Source: CAZPRY01 sp964589175 (GTDB lineage: Bacteria; Fidelibacterota; UBA2242). From it: a stretch of 64,000 nucleotides of DNA. A program made the position numbers and the translations under genes. The stretch covers positions 1 to 64,000 of the forward strand of contig CAZPRY010000003.1 of the NCBI GenBank assembly GCA_964589175.1. The letters run 5' to 3'. The notes beneath the pieces were generated by a model. The model was not told the DNA's origin. It searched no databases and saw nothing but the letters and a program-made list of their open reading frames with translations. Of the stretch, positions 50,871 to 60,075 are shown in pieces; position 1 is the first letter of the stretch, and each line of letters begins with the position of its first letter.

Positions 50871-52140
50871 CTCCATTAAGAGTAATACTTACCTGCTGAA
50901 TGTGATCACCCTGATGTCCGGGACGGCGATTTCTCAGGCGATTATGCTGGTGGGCACACCCTTTCTGACGCGCATCTTTACTCCGGGCGAATTCGGTGTT
51001 TTCGCGCTTTATATTGCTATTGTTGGAATAATCACGGTGGTTTCCAGCTGGAAATACGAACTCGCGATCATGTTACCGCAAGAAGAGAAGGATGCCCAGG
51101 CGCTATTGTTTCTCTCGACGATTGCCGTATTTATCACAGCGTTCGTTGTATTCCTGGTCATTCTGATTTTTCGTCCGTTGATCGCACGTCTGACCAATAA
51201 TATTGACACCTTTATCTGGATTTTGCCGCTGGGTGTACTGGCCAGCGGGTTGCTGCAGGTATTCACTACCTGGGGCGCGCGCAAGGAATTTTTTAAAACG
51301 GTATCCAGTTCCCGCATCGTTCAGTCTACCACGACTATATTCGGGCAGGCCGGCCTGGAGATATCCGGAGTCAGTTCCCTGGGGTTGATCTGGGGGAATT
51401 TCTCCGGTACTCTGATTGCTGTCTTCATGCTGGTGATCCATTCGGTACGTAAAAACACGCTCCACTTACGCCAAATCTCCCGTCAATCCGTTCTCCACAA
51501 CATGCGGGAGTATCAAAATTTCCCCAAATACCAGAGTTTTTCCGTTTTAATCAACGCCATCTCGCAGCACTTGCCGGTTATCTTGCTCACGTTTTTCTTC
51601 TCCCCGGCGATTGCCGGTTTCTTCTCGCTGACCAACCGGGCGTTGAACACACCGGCGCGGCTGATAGGCGGCTCGGTTCGGCCGGTGTACTACCAGCGTG
51701 CTTCCCGGATATTTGCTGAAAAGTGCAGTATCGGACAGATATTAAGCAAATCTACCGTTAATCTGGCTGCCGTATCGATTGTCCCTTATCTGATCGTTGG
51801 CCTTTTCGCCAGGAAAATCTTCGCTGTGCTCTTCGGCGCCGAATGGCTGATCTCGGGGATTTATGCCCAAATTTTGATGGTTTCAATTTTCAGCCTGACC
51901 ATTAATCCGCCGGCTGTTATGTCCCTGCAAATCCTTGGCTTACAGAAATTCAGCCTCTATTTTGAATGTGTGGTGGCGCTGTTCAGGTTCTTGAGCATCT
52001 ATCTCGGATATCAATTGTTTCAAAGCCATTATATCTCAATTGCCATGTTTGCGCTGGTAGGTTTTATAAGCGATTTTTACCTGATCGGATTCGTCTTTCA
52101 AAAGGTGCGAAAACTACAGCAGGTATCCAAAACCGGATGA
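50857..52140 (+). CDS. Wzx-type oligosaccharide flippase
   Basis: Polytopic protein of about 427 residues with around 12-14 helices, starting NTYLLNVITLMSGTAISQAIMLVGTPFLTRIFTPGEFGVFALYIAIVGII, the MATE/MVF-like Wzx/RfbX signature. The start is uncertain: TTG 50857 (used) follows AGGATC; the frame stays open to 50740 inside the wzy gene. It translocates lipid-linked repeat units across the inner membrane before polymerisation. Confidence 0.9.
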   Translation: MKLNNSIKSNTYLLNVITLMSGTAISQAIMLVGTPFLTRIFTPGEFGVFALYIAIVGIITVVSSWKYELAIMLPQEEKDAQALLFLSTIAVFITAFVVFLVILIFRPLIARLTNNIDTFIWILPLGVLASGLLQVFTTWGARKEFFKTVSSSRIVQSTTTIFGQAGLEISGVSSLGLIWGNFSGTLIAVFMLVIHSVRKNTLHLRQISRQSVLHNMREYQNFPKYQSFSVLINAISQHLPVILLTFFFSPAIAGFFSLTNRALNTPARLIGGSVRPVYYQRASRIFAEKCSIGQILSKSTVNLAAVSIVPYLIVGLFARKIFAVLFGAEWLISGIYAQILMVSIFSLTINPPAVMSLQILGLQKFSLYFECVVALFRFLSIYLGYQLFQSHYISIAMFALVGFISDFYLIGFVFQKVRKLQQVSKTG

Positions 52141-52144
52141 GCCA

Positions 52145-53239
52145 ATGACAGAAGATCACGAGAAGATAGAAATTCTATTTGTCATTCCCAACCTGGACGG
52201 GGGGGGCGCGGAACGTACGTTTGTGAACTATATCCGGGCGCTGGACCGCGAACGGTTTCAGATCAATCTGCTGCTCGTGGAGCGTACCGGGATTTTCCTG
52301 GGTTTAATCCCTTCGCACGTTGGGATTTTGGATCTTGGCGAAAAGCGGACAAGGCACAGCTTTTTCAAATTGATAAAATATATTCGGCACATAAAGCCGC
52401 AACTGATCGTGTCAACCCTGAACCGCATGAATATACTCGTTCTGCTGGCCTCCTCCTTTTTGCCGAAAGAAATAAAGATCATCCTTTACGAACCAAGTAT
52501 GCCAAGCGCTCAATTCGGGACAAAGTATTTGCCAGGTTTTTATTTATGGTTAATTCGATGGCTCTATCCCCGTGCTTATAAAATCATCGCACAGACGGAA
52601 GCAATGAAAGCAGAGATACAATCGTATTTCAAAATTCCACCCGATAAGATACATGTGCTGGTCAACCCGGTCGATACCGAGTTTATTGCGGAAAAACTGC
52701 GCGATGCGGAAAATCCGTTTCAAGACGATTGTATTAATGTTGTCGCGGCTGGCAGGATCCGGGAAGAGAAAGGCTTCGATTTTCTGATCCGATCCTTCGC
52801 TAAGGTTCTCCGGCAAAATGATTCTTTTCGGCTTCATATCCTTGGAAAAGAGTTCGGCGACGGATCGCATAAACGACAATTGCTTGAACTGGTAGCGCAA
52901 CTCGGTCTGCAGAACTCTGTTTTTTTTATCGGATTTCAGATGAATCCGTTTCCCTTTTACAAATTTGCGGATTTGTTCGTATTATCTTCCCGCTGGGAAG
53001 GGCTTCCCAATGTCGTGCTGGAAAACCTGTATCTGAAGAAGCCGGTCATCGTCACCGATTGCATTCCCTTTTTCAGGGAGATTATTCAGGATGGCAAAAA
53101 CGGATTCATCGTCGATTTCGGCGATGAAGAGGCGATGGCTGACAGAATCCTGCGATATGGTCAATTAAAAGTCGAGGAAGGGTATCGCAATCGTCAGGAC
53201 CTGAACCAGCTGTTTGAAAGTTTGTACGCGGGTGGGTGA
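52145..53239 (+). CDS. Glycosyltransferase family 4
   Basis: This 364-residue GT-B protein has IPNLDGGGAERTFVNYIRALD (N-terminal acceptor domain) and the C-terminal donor domain: VVAAGRIREEKGFDFLIRSFAKVL, LHILGKEFGDG, VFFIGFQMNPFPFYKFADLFVLSSRWEGLPNVVLE with the E-x7-E motif, and VTDCIPFFREIIQDGKNGFIVDFGDEEAMA. It adds a sugar with retention of configuration to the growing repeat unit. Donor unknown. Confidence 0.92.
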   Translation: MTEDHEKIEILFVIPNLDGGGAERTFVNYIRALDRERFQINLLLVERTGIFLGLIPSHVGILDLGEKRTRHSFFKLIKYIRHIKPQLIVSTLNRMNILVLLASSFLPKEIKIILYEPSMPSAQFGTKYLPGFYLWLIRWLYPRAYKIIAQTEAMKAEIQSYFKIPPDKIHVLVNPVDTEFIAEKLRDAENPFQDDCINVVAAGRIREEKGFDFLIRSFAKVLRQNDSFRLHILGKEFGDGSHKRQLLELVAQLGLQNSVFFIGFQMNPFPFYKFADLFVLSSRWEGLPNVVLENLYLKKPVIVTDCIPFFREIIQDGKNGFIVDFGDEEAMADRILRYGQLKVEEGYRNRQDLNQLFESLYAGG

Positions 53240-53268
53240 GGTCACAAAACTTGATCTGAGGGTGAAGT

Positions 53269-54324
53269 TTGCAGGAAATTAAAAAAATACGGGTGTTGCT
53301 GATTGGCGGATTCCCGCCCCCGTATGGTGGGATAACGGTCCACATTCAACGCCTCTATAAACACTGCAAAGAACTTGGCATTGAATGCTTCGTTCTGGAT
53401 TTACCCGAGCTGGCGGATAAGGAGTACACGAATCCTGACATCATCAATCCGCGGCGAATCTTTCGGTTACTGCGGCTCAAACGGAAACCGTTGCTGGTGC
53501 ATTTTCATGTTAAGGCCTTTGGGAATGCGTTCAAAATTTGGCTTCTGGCTCTGTTCTTTTTTCGTCAAAAAAAGATCGTTACCATCCATAGCGGAAGCTT
53601 CACCAAGGAATTTGAGGATTATCCGCAATTTCGGAAATGGCTGATTGGGCGTATCTTGCGATTTATGGATAGAATTATTCTGGTCAGTGAAGCGCAGAGC
53701 GCGATTGTCCGGAAACATTTCATTGTGGAATTGCCGAAGGTGTCGGTGATCCCGGCTTTTTTGTACCCGGATTCCGATCCCGCCGGCTTGGAGCAGCCGA
53801 TTATTCAATTGCTCCGGAACGAATCTCAGCCCGTCTTCCTGGTCAGCGGCGGGTACTTTGACTATTATGGCTATGAGATGATTATTCGCTTTCTGCAGGA
53901 TCACCCAACGATTACCGGGATTTTTGCGCTCTATGGTAAAGGCGATCCCATTTACCGGGAGAAAGTACAGCACATGATCGCCGGTGTGCGAAATATCATC
54001 CGTTTCCATGACCTGAGTCCGGAAGCGTTTAACTGGCTTTTACAGCACGCCAATGCATTGCTTCGGAACATTGACCGGGACGGCGACTGTGTCACCATTC
54101 GTGAGGCCGGCTATTGGAAAACACCCGCGATCGCGACCGATGCGGTAGAAAGACTGCCCGGGACTTATCTGTTTCCCTATAATGATCGTGACGGATTTGA
54201 GACCGCAGTGTGGGATGTGCTTGCCAATCCTGATCGGGGTATTCCGGTGAAACCGGATGACAACCAAAAAAAAATCATTGCTATTTACGATGAACTTCGG
54301 AAAAAAGATCGGGAGAATTCGTAG
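53269..54324 (+). CDS. Glycosyltransferase (GT4-like, divergent)
   Basis: TTG start with GAGGGTGA upstream; 351 residues. VLLIGGFPPPYGGITVHIQRLYKHCKELG is a typical GT-B N-terminus. LVHFHVKAFGNAFKIWLLALFF and KIVTIHSGSFTKEFEDYP follow; the C-terminal domain has VSGGYFDYYGYEMIIRFL and ANALLRNIDRDGDCVTIREAGYWKTPAIATDAVERLPGT. The E-x7-E motif is replaced by a shorter, less canonical version, so donor and retaining mechanism are uncertain. Confidence 0.82.
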   Translation: MQEIKKIRVLLIGGFPPPYGGITVHIQRLYKHCKELGIECFVLDLPELADKEYTNPDIINPRRIFRLLRLKRKPLLVHFHVKAFGNAFKIWLLALFFFRQKKIVTIHSGSFTKEFEDYPQFRKWLIGRILRFMDRIILVSEAQSAIVRKHFIVELPKVSVIPAFLYPDSDPAGLEQPIIQLLRNESQPVFLVSGGYFDYYGYEMIIRFLQDHPTITGIFALYGKGDPIYREKVQHMIAGVRNIIRFHDLSPEAFNWLLQHANALLRNIDRDGDCVTIREAGYWKTPAIATDAVERLPGTYLFPYNDRDGFETAVWDVLANPDRGIPVKPDDNQKKIIAIYDELRKKDRENS

Positions 54325-54381
54325 CCGGGATGTATATTTAAGGCCGGTAGTTCTGAATTCGACAGAGATGGACTGATACAA

Positions 54382-55503
54382 ATGATTATAGAGATTATTT
54401 TTTGGATAACGGTACTGATTCTGGGAATGACGTTTTTAGGTTATCCAATAATCCTGTATGTGTTTTCCCTTTTTATCCGCGACGAACAGATTCATTCCGT
54501 TGACTCTATTCCGAAAGTTACTTTGCTGATCTCGGCGTTCAATGAAAGCAAAGTCATCGAAAGAAAAATAAAGAATAGTCTTTCGTTGAGCTATCCGGAT
54601 TTGGAAATTCTAGTGATTTCGGACGGATCCAGCGACGGAACAGATGCGATCTGTGCCCAGTATGTTCCACGGATACGCCTGATTCATAGTGATTCTAACC
54701 AGGGCAAGAACTATGCGATTAATCAAGCTCTGCCGCAGATAGATTCCGAAATTATAGTTTTTTCGGATGCTAACGCATTCTATAAAAAAGATGCAATCGA
54801 ACACCTGGTTAAGCACTATATTTTACCCAAAGTAGGTTGTGTTGTCGGCAACCTGGTGTTATCCCAGACCGAGATGTCTGATGTCAGTCGAGGCGAGGGG
54901 CTTTATTGGAAATATGAGCATTTTTTGAAAATACTGGAGAGTAAGTTCGGCACATTGTTGGTGGCGAACGGTACGATTTTCAGCGCACGAAAAGCGCTGC
55001 TCTCGCAGCTGGAAACCGATGTTGCCAATGACTTTCAAATACCCATGAAAATTTCCTCTTTGGGATTTCAGGTGCGTTATGAACCGGAGGCAGTTGCTTA
55101 TGAGAAGACTGCAACCGACAGCAGAGAGGAATATAACCGTAAGGTTAGAATCGTCAACCGCGGCATCCGTGGATTCATCAAACTCAAAAAATATTTACGG
55201 GGATTTCGCCTGTTTGAATTCTTGTTTCATAAATTTTTCAGGTGGATATCGGGATTGCTCTCGGTTCTGCTTTTCCTCTCATCTGCCATTCTCTGGCAGC
55301 AGCCGTTTTATCGGATTGTTCTGATTGTGCAGATTATTTTCTATGCATTGGCACTCGTGGGCTCTGTTGCAAAATCAAAAATGAAACTCTTCTATATTCC
55401 TTCGTATATCTGTCTGATTCATATTTCGGCAAGTGTGGCGATTGTGAAAGCGATTACAGGGCAGACATTTTCCAAATGGGCTCCGCCGCAGACCTCACGC
55501 TAG
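54382..55503 (+). CDS. Glycosyltransferase family 2, membrane-anchored
   Basis: This 373-residue GT-A protein has an N-terminal helix (about 5-25), then PKVTLLISAFNESKVIERKI, LEILVISDGSSDGTD (donor binding), FSDANAFYKKDA (DxN in place of DxD) and a C-terminal half with RKVRIVNRGIRGFIKLKKYL and at least three more helices. This resembles processive or polyprenyl-linked GT2 enzymes at the inner membrane. Preceded by a 57-nt gap after the last glycosyltransferase. The 273-bp gap downstream (55504-55776) holds no recognisable feature. Confidence 0.9.
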   Translation: MIIEIIFWITVLILGMTFLGYPIILYVFSLFIRDEQIHSVDSIPKVTLLISAFNESKVIERKIKNSLSLSYPDLEILVISDGSSDGTDAICAQYVPRIRLIHSDSNQGKNYAINQALPQIDSEIIVFSDANAFYKKDAIEHLVKHYILPKVGCVVGNLVLSQTEMSDVSRGEGLYWKYEHFLKILESKFGTLLVANGTIFSARKALLSQLETDVANDFQIPMKISSLGFQVRYEPEAVAYEKTATDSREEYNRKVRIVNRGIRGFIKLKKYLRGFRLFEFLFHKFFRWISGLLSVLLFLSSAILWQQPFYRIVLIVQIIFYALALVGSVAKSKMKLFYIPSYICLIHISASVAIVKAITGQTFSKWAPPQTSR

Positions 55504-55776
55504 AAATAACTTCAGCAATCGGCCAAAATCGGCTGTATCAATATTCCCATTCGCTAAACAATATCACGAATACCTCAGAGGTCCGATTAATCGATTTTGC
55601 GGGGCAATCAGAGATACCCTGATTCATACGCACCGGATCACTAACTTGCGATAACAGATCATCCTATCAGATTGCACGATTTCTCTTGTGGAAATGAAAG
55701 CAGCTATCCTATATTTCAGCCAATTAAATAAGGTAAATATTCTTACATACATGCATGTTTAATGGGTTGGGGTGAA

Positions 55777-57006
55777 ATGAAGGCTCATGGTTTGGGTTTG
55801 ATTTCCATCTGCATGTTTATGCTAATCCGGTGCGTAGATGAACAGGTCGTAACGGATCCGCGCGATGATGACGAGGCGGATTATGTGCTTTTAACGGACA
55901 GAACATCACGCTATACTTTGCGTGTCACTCTCATCGATTCAATGGTGTTCCTCGAGCACCCTTATTCCGTTAAGCATCAACGCGCCTCGCGGAGTGTCAT
56001 TGGGACGCGTAACAATACAGGCAACATTTACGTTTCGGAAGACCTGGGGAGTAGCTTTCGTGTGGTCTTTTCGGATAATTCCGCACGGTGGCAGCGCTGT
56101 TTTACAACCGAGTCGAATCGGCACATTCTGTGGGATAGCGCCAGTGGGAGACTATGGTTGTTCGATCCCGACTGGAACCTATTGAAACAGACGAAGGCTG
56201 GAAGTTACGTTTGGTTGGGCAACTGGAGTATCGGTGAGTATAACGGAACGATTATTTATGCCGAGTATGCCATTTATGTCGATCACTTATCCGTCTGGCG
56301 GTCTGCGGACGACGGCGAAACCTGGCAAATAGTGTTAACGAAAAATGGCCGTTATTCAAGCGGGCCGGAGATTCGGCACTTTCATCTGGTTCAACCCGAT
56401 CCGTACTGTCCGGGCACCTGGTATCTGGCTTCCGGCGACAGCCCAGAGGAGAGCAAAGTCTGGAAGAGTGAGAACAACGGATTGCGGTGGATAGACGTTA
56501 CCGACCCGAATCCGAACGGCGCCAAAACGCTGGACGTTCATCGCATGACGGCTACTTACTTCGACGAGAATTATATCTATTGGGGTACCGACGATCTGAT
56601 GGATGGCAATGCCAAGTTTGTTCGATCCGCCCGAACCGAGCCGCTTGATATTCAGGCCCTGGACAATATCGGGAACCTGATCCGGGCTTTGGTGGCGACA
56701 CCCTGTGGACTTGTCTTTATTTCGGAAGCGAAAGTAATGACGGGTGCGACGCTTATGGATCTCACTATCCACATCTCGGCCGACAAGTGCAATGCACTGG
56801 AGTTGGTGCGCCTTTCGGGTTTCAACGATAGCCCGACCGGTTTTTGTTACTCCCGGGCGAGTCTCGCATCCAGGGATGGAGTATTTTTCAGCTATTTCGA
56901 TGGAAGTCGCATTTTTCTCGGTAAACCGGGTATTTTAAAATGGGAAATTTCCGAGACCGATCCGTACGGTTACATCGTTACGCCCGTTGAGCAATATTAC
57001 CCCTGA
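55777..57006 (+). CDS. Exported sialidase/propeller-like lipoprotein
   Basis: ATG at 55777 preceded by GGGGTGAA; 409 residues. Signal sequence LGLISICMFMLIRCVDEQ with a lipobox-like LIRC. The body contains repeated Asp-box-like units (NIYVSEDLGSSFRVVF, SVWRSADDGETWQIVL, KVWKSENNGLRWIDV), typical of BNR/sialidase-type beta-propellers. It may bind or trim the exported polysaccharide because it lies inside the locus, but no catalytic residues of a known hydrolase are evident. Confidence 0.75.
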   Translation: MKAHGLGLISICMFMLIRCVDEQVVTDPRDDDEADYVLLTDRTSRYTLRVTLIDSMVFLEHPYSVKHQRASRSVIGTRNNTGNIYVSEDLGSSFRVVFSDNSARWQRCFTTESNRHILWDSASGRLWLFDPDWNLLKQTKAGSYVWLGNWSIGEYNGTIIYAEYAIYVDHLSVWRSADDGETWQIVLTKNGRYSSGPEIRHFHLVQPDPYCPGTWYLASGDSPEESKVWKSENNGLRWIDVTDPNPNGAKTLDVHRMTATYFDENYIYWGTDDLMDGNAKFVRSARTEPLDIQALDNIGNLIRALVATPCGLVFISEAKVMTGATLMDLTIHISADKCNALELVRLSGFNDSPTGFCYSRASLASRDGVFFSYFDGSRIFLGKPGILKWEISETDPYGYIVTPVEQYYP

Positions 57007-57388
57007 TCGATCATGCTAATTCCCGTCTGCTTCGAAAAAAGGGGTAGGCGCACACCTCTTTGTTTTTTCCAACGCGGATAATAAATAATGCTTGCCGTCG
57101 AGCAATAAAATTCCTATCTTATTTCCAGGTTAAAAAAAGAGGTACGGGCAGACTTTATTATTGCTACTTAACCTAAATATCTGATTCATCCATCCAAAAT
57201 TGCTAGTAGTTGACGCGTTTTAAGGCATTAATGCGCTCCGGCTGCTGGCTGTCTTCGCGTGACAGATAGGCATTTTTTACGTTTATTCGACAGGAAGAAG
57301 GACGGGATTTTCCCCTATTTTTCCGAATTATTCAAGAATAAAGGATTTACGAATCGTTATGAAATTTGATAGCAAGGAAATATAAAAC
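57007..57388. other. Leader region of the phosphoglycosyl transferase gene with long inverted repeat
   Basis: A 382-bp gap without a gene. GTCTGC (57025-57030) and ACCTCTTT (57054-57061) are each complementary, in nested order, to AAAGAGGT (57136-57143) and GCAGAC (57148-57153), so a large imperfect hairpin is possible; it could be a terminator for the lipoprotein gene or a leader structure. No antiterminator sequence was recognised. Confidence 0.4.
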
Positions 57389-59953
57389 GTGCTGATTCGG
57401 TCGGGTATTGTTGCGGCGATAACATTTTTTTCTTCGATCCTCCTAACCAGGATTGCCCGGAAAATCGCAATCCGTTATCACATCGGCGATTTGCCGGCTC
57501 CGCGCAAAGTCCACCATGGATTCGTTCCCTATTTGGGGGGCGCGGCAATCCTTGTCTCGGTTTTAATCGGCGTAGCCGCCTCTATTTTTCTTCTTCCGGA
57601 AGTCGCCGGGGTCGTGCCCCGGCGTTATTATGTGCTGGGCATCAGCGCCGTGTTCATTGCGCTGGTTGGCTTGTACGACGATCTTAAAAAAATGAAATTC
57701 TCCACCAAGTTTTTCTTTCAGATCATCACGGCCTGTATGGTGGTTTGGGGCGGGATGCATTTTGAGGTGGTTTATATACCTGGAATCGGGGCCTTCGAAC
57801 TAGGCGCATTTTCCTTCTTATTCGTCATTCTCTGGATCGTATTCATTACCAATGCGCTCAATCTTTTAGACGGCCTGGACGGTTTGGCTGCGGGAGTCTC
57901 TTCCATCATTCTGTTGATCTTCGCCGTGATTGCGCTAAAATCGGGGCGAACGCTGGTAGCGCTTGTGAATATCCTTTTGATTCTGGGGAACCTAGGATTT
58001 CTGCGCTACAATTTTCATCCGGCCTCGATTTTTATGGGGGACTGCGGATCGCTTTTCCTGGGTTTTTCGATTGCAATCATTTCCCTGGAAGTCGGGCGGA
58101 TCGGCGATACGAATTCGATCAATGCCCTGATTCCGCTGACCGTAATGGCTATGCCGGTGCTGGATACGACGATCTCATTCTTTCGCCGTGCCGGAAAGCA
58201 TATTCACCCCTTTAAGGCCGATAAGGAGCATATTCACCACCGTCTGATGAGCATCGGGTTTTCGCACGCCAATGCCGTTAAAGTCATCTATTTCATCAGT
58301 GCTATGGCCGGTCTGATGGGGCTTTCATTCGTATTTCTCGGTACCCGCGGCATCATGACGATTCTTTTCGTCGGCGTGATTCTCTGTGCCATGCTGATCC
58401 GGCGGCTCGGTTACGTCGAGATCGAGAAGAATCTGATCGTGGTCGGCAAAGGTGAAAACAACGGCAACGGCAAGATTAACGGTGTTCTGAACGGGAATGG
58501 ACACGGACACGCCGAACCGAAATTTCTGCCCTTCGATACATCGCAATTTTTCCAAAGTTTTGCTTTTTTTATCAGCGATATCGTTTTCATTCTCGCCGCT
58601 TTTCTGATCAGCTATTTCTGGTGGCAGGCGCCCCGAATCCCTGCGGAGCTACGGATTACAAATTCCGAATTGCTGCTCTGGCTCAGCTGGTCGGCAATCT
58701 ACTGGACGATGTTACTCGGACTTAACGATCTGTACCACATTGAATGGGACACCTCACGCATCGATGAAATATTCACTGCCTTCAAGATTGTCTTTTTCGG
58801 TACGATTGTCGTTTTCTTTCTTTCGTTTGAGTTCCGGATTCCTTTTCTCCCGGCCCGCCGTGTTTTGATTCTCTACGGATTACTGCTCTTCCTGGGCATC
58901 AGCATCGGCCGCTTGCTGCTGATCAGTTTCCTTAAAAACCGGGAGGTCCTCGATTTTAAAAAACGTCCGACGCTGGTCGTCGGGGCCTGCAAACGGGCCG
59001 TCAGCGTCGTTCAAAAAATTCAGAGCGTACCCATCCTGAAATTCAAACTGCTGGGCTATATCGATGATCACGCCAACGGCAATATCGGCAACGTGATGGC
59101 GGGCCTGCCGATCATCGGCGGCTATGAAGACATTCCGCGGATCATTAAAGAGCACAAAATCCGCGAAGTTATCGTCGCCCTGGATGATACCGATCGCGAA
59201 GAGATCGCGGATCTGATCGCTCTTACCAATCAGTTTAACGTTTCCATCAAACTGCTGCCCGATTTCAACGACCTGATGTCCGGCTTCCGGACCAGCCAGG
59301 TTTACGGTGTGCCGCTCATGCGCTTCTTCCGCTCGAATATGAAGACCTGGGAGTGGCTGCTGAAACGCATGATCGATATCATAATCTCCCTGATTGTTCT
59401 GACTATTTTAGCTCCGATCTGGCTGATCGTTGCGGCCATCATCGTGATCGATTCCCCCGGTCCCGTTTTTTACAGACAAAAGCGCGTCGGTAAAAATAAA
59501 CGGGAGTATAACGTAATGAAATTCCGGTCGATGATCACCAATGCCGAAGAGCTCACGGGTCCCAAATGGGCGGAGATTGACGATCCGCGCGTCACCCGTG
59601 TCGGCCGCTTTCTGCGTAAGATCGGCCTGGATGAAATCCCGCAATTTTTCAATGTTTTCATGGGCCATATGAGCATTGTCGGTCCGCGTCCGGAGCGCCA
59701 GTTTTTTGTGAACGAGCTGGAGAATTCAATAAAGTTTTATTCCCGCCGCTTGATCGTGAAGCCGGGTATCACCGGTTGGGCGCAGTTAAAATACAAGTAT
59801 GACGAAACGATCGAGGATGTCCGCGAAAAGCTCAAATACGATCTTTTCTACATTGAAAATATGTCGGTGATGCTGGACCTCAAGATCATGGTCCAGACCC
59901 TGCTGGTTGGGCTGCGCAAGAAACATCAGGCCGCCCAATCGATCCTGAATTAA
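57389..59953 (+). CDS. Fusion of WecA/TagO-type and WbaP/WcaJ-type phosphoglycosyl transferases
   Basis: GTG start with AAGGAA upstream; 854 residues. Residues 1-350 are a complete polytopic MraY/WecA-family enzyme: LYDDLK (DD 97-98), NALNLLDGLDG (155-165), FMGDCGS (215-221) and the HIHHR loop (281-285). A Gly/Asn/His-rich linker follows (354-377). Residues 385-854 are a second transferase of the WbaP/WcaJ type: four helices, a CoA-binding-like Rossmann domain (RPTLVVGACKRAVSVV, then VIVALDD), and the catalytic monotopic domain KRMIDIIISL, DSPGPVFYRQKRVGK, MKFRSM, GLDEIPQFFNVF (catalytic Asp748-Glu749) and GPRPERQ. Each half alone would start a glycan on undecaprenyl phosphate; both catalytic centres look intact. 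Confidence 0.93.
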   Translation: MLIRSGIVAAITFFSSILLTRIARKIAIRYHIGDLPAPRKVHHGFVPYLGGAAILVSVLIGVAASIFLLPEVAGVVPRRYYVLGISAVFIALVGLYDDLKKMKFSTKFFFQIITACMVVWGGMHFEVVYIPGIGAFELGAFSFLFVILWIVFITNALNLLDGLDGLAAGVSSIILLIFAVIALKSGRTLVALVNILLILGNLGFLRYNFHPASIFMGDCGSLFLGFSIAIISLEVGRIGDTNSINALIPLTVMAMPVLDTTISFFRRAGKHIHPFKADKEHIHHRLMSIGFSHANAVKVIYFISAMAGLMGLSFVFLGTRGIMTILFVGVILCAMLIRRLGYVEIEKNLIVVGKGENNGNGKINGVLNGNGHGHAEPKFLPFDTSQFFQSFAFFISDIVFILAAFLISYFWWQAPRIPAELRITNSELLLWLSWSAIYWTMLLGLNDLYHIEWDTSRIDEIFTAFKIVFFGTIVVFFLSFEFRIPFLPARRVLILYGLLLFLGISIGRLLLISFLKNREVLDFKKRPTLVVGACKRAVSVVQKIQSVPILKFKLLGYIDDHANGNIGNVMAGLPIIGGYEDIPRIIKEHKIREVIVALDDTDREEIADLIALTNQFNVSIKLLPDFNDLMSGFRTSQVYGVPLMRFFRSNMKTWEWLLKRMIDIIISLIVLTILAPIWLIVAAIIVIDSPGPVFYRQKRVGKNKREYNVMKFRSMITNAEELTGPKWAEIDDPRVTRVGRFLRKIGLDEIPQFFNVFMGHMSIVGPRPERQFFVNELENSIKFYSRRLIVKPGITGWAQLKYKYDETIEDVREKLKYDLFYIENMSVMLDLKIMVQTLLVGLRKKHQAAQSILN

Positions 59954-59984
59954 TTCCTAAATCCCCAAAGAACCGAATTGCAGG

Positions 59985-60010
59985 TTGATTAAAATAAATA
60001 TTTTAGTCAA
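59985..60010. repeat. A+T-rich inverted repeat upstream of serS
   Basis: TTGATTAAAATA (59985-59996) and TATTTTAGTCAA (59999-60010) are complementary at 11 of 12 positions with a 2-nt centre. It sits 32 nt after the fusion gene and 66 nt before serS and could be an operator or weak terminator. Confidence 0.45.
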
Positions 60011-60075
60011 TTTACAGGGGTGATTTGATTACATTTCAGACTTAAAGTTCGGTATGTGCAATTACAGAGGATAGA

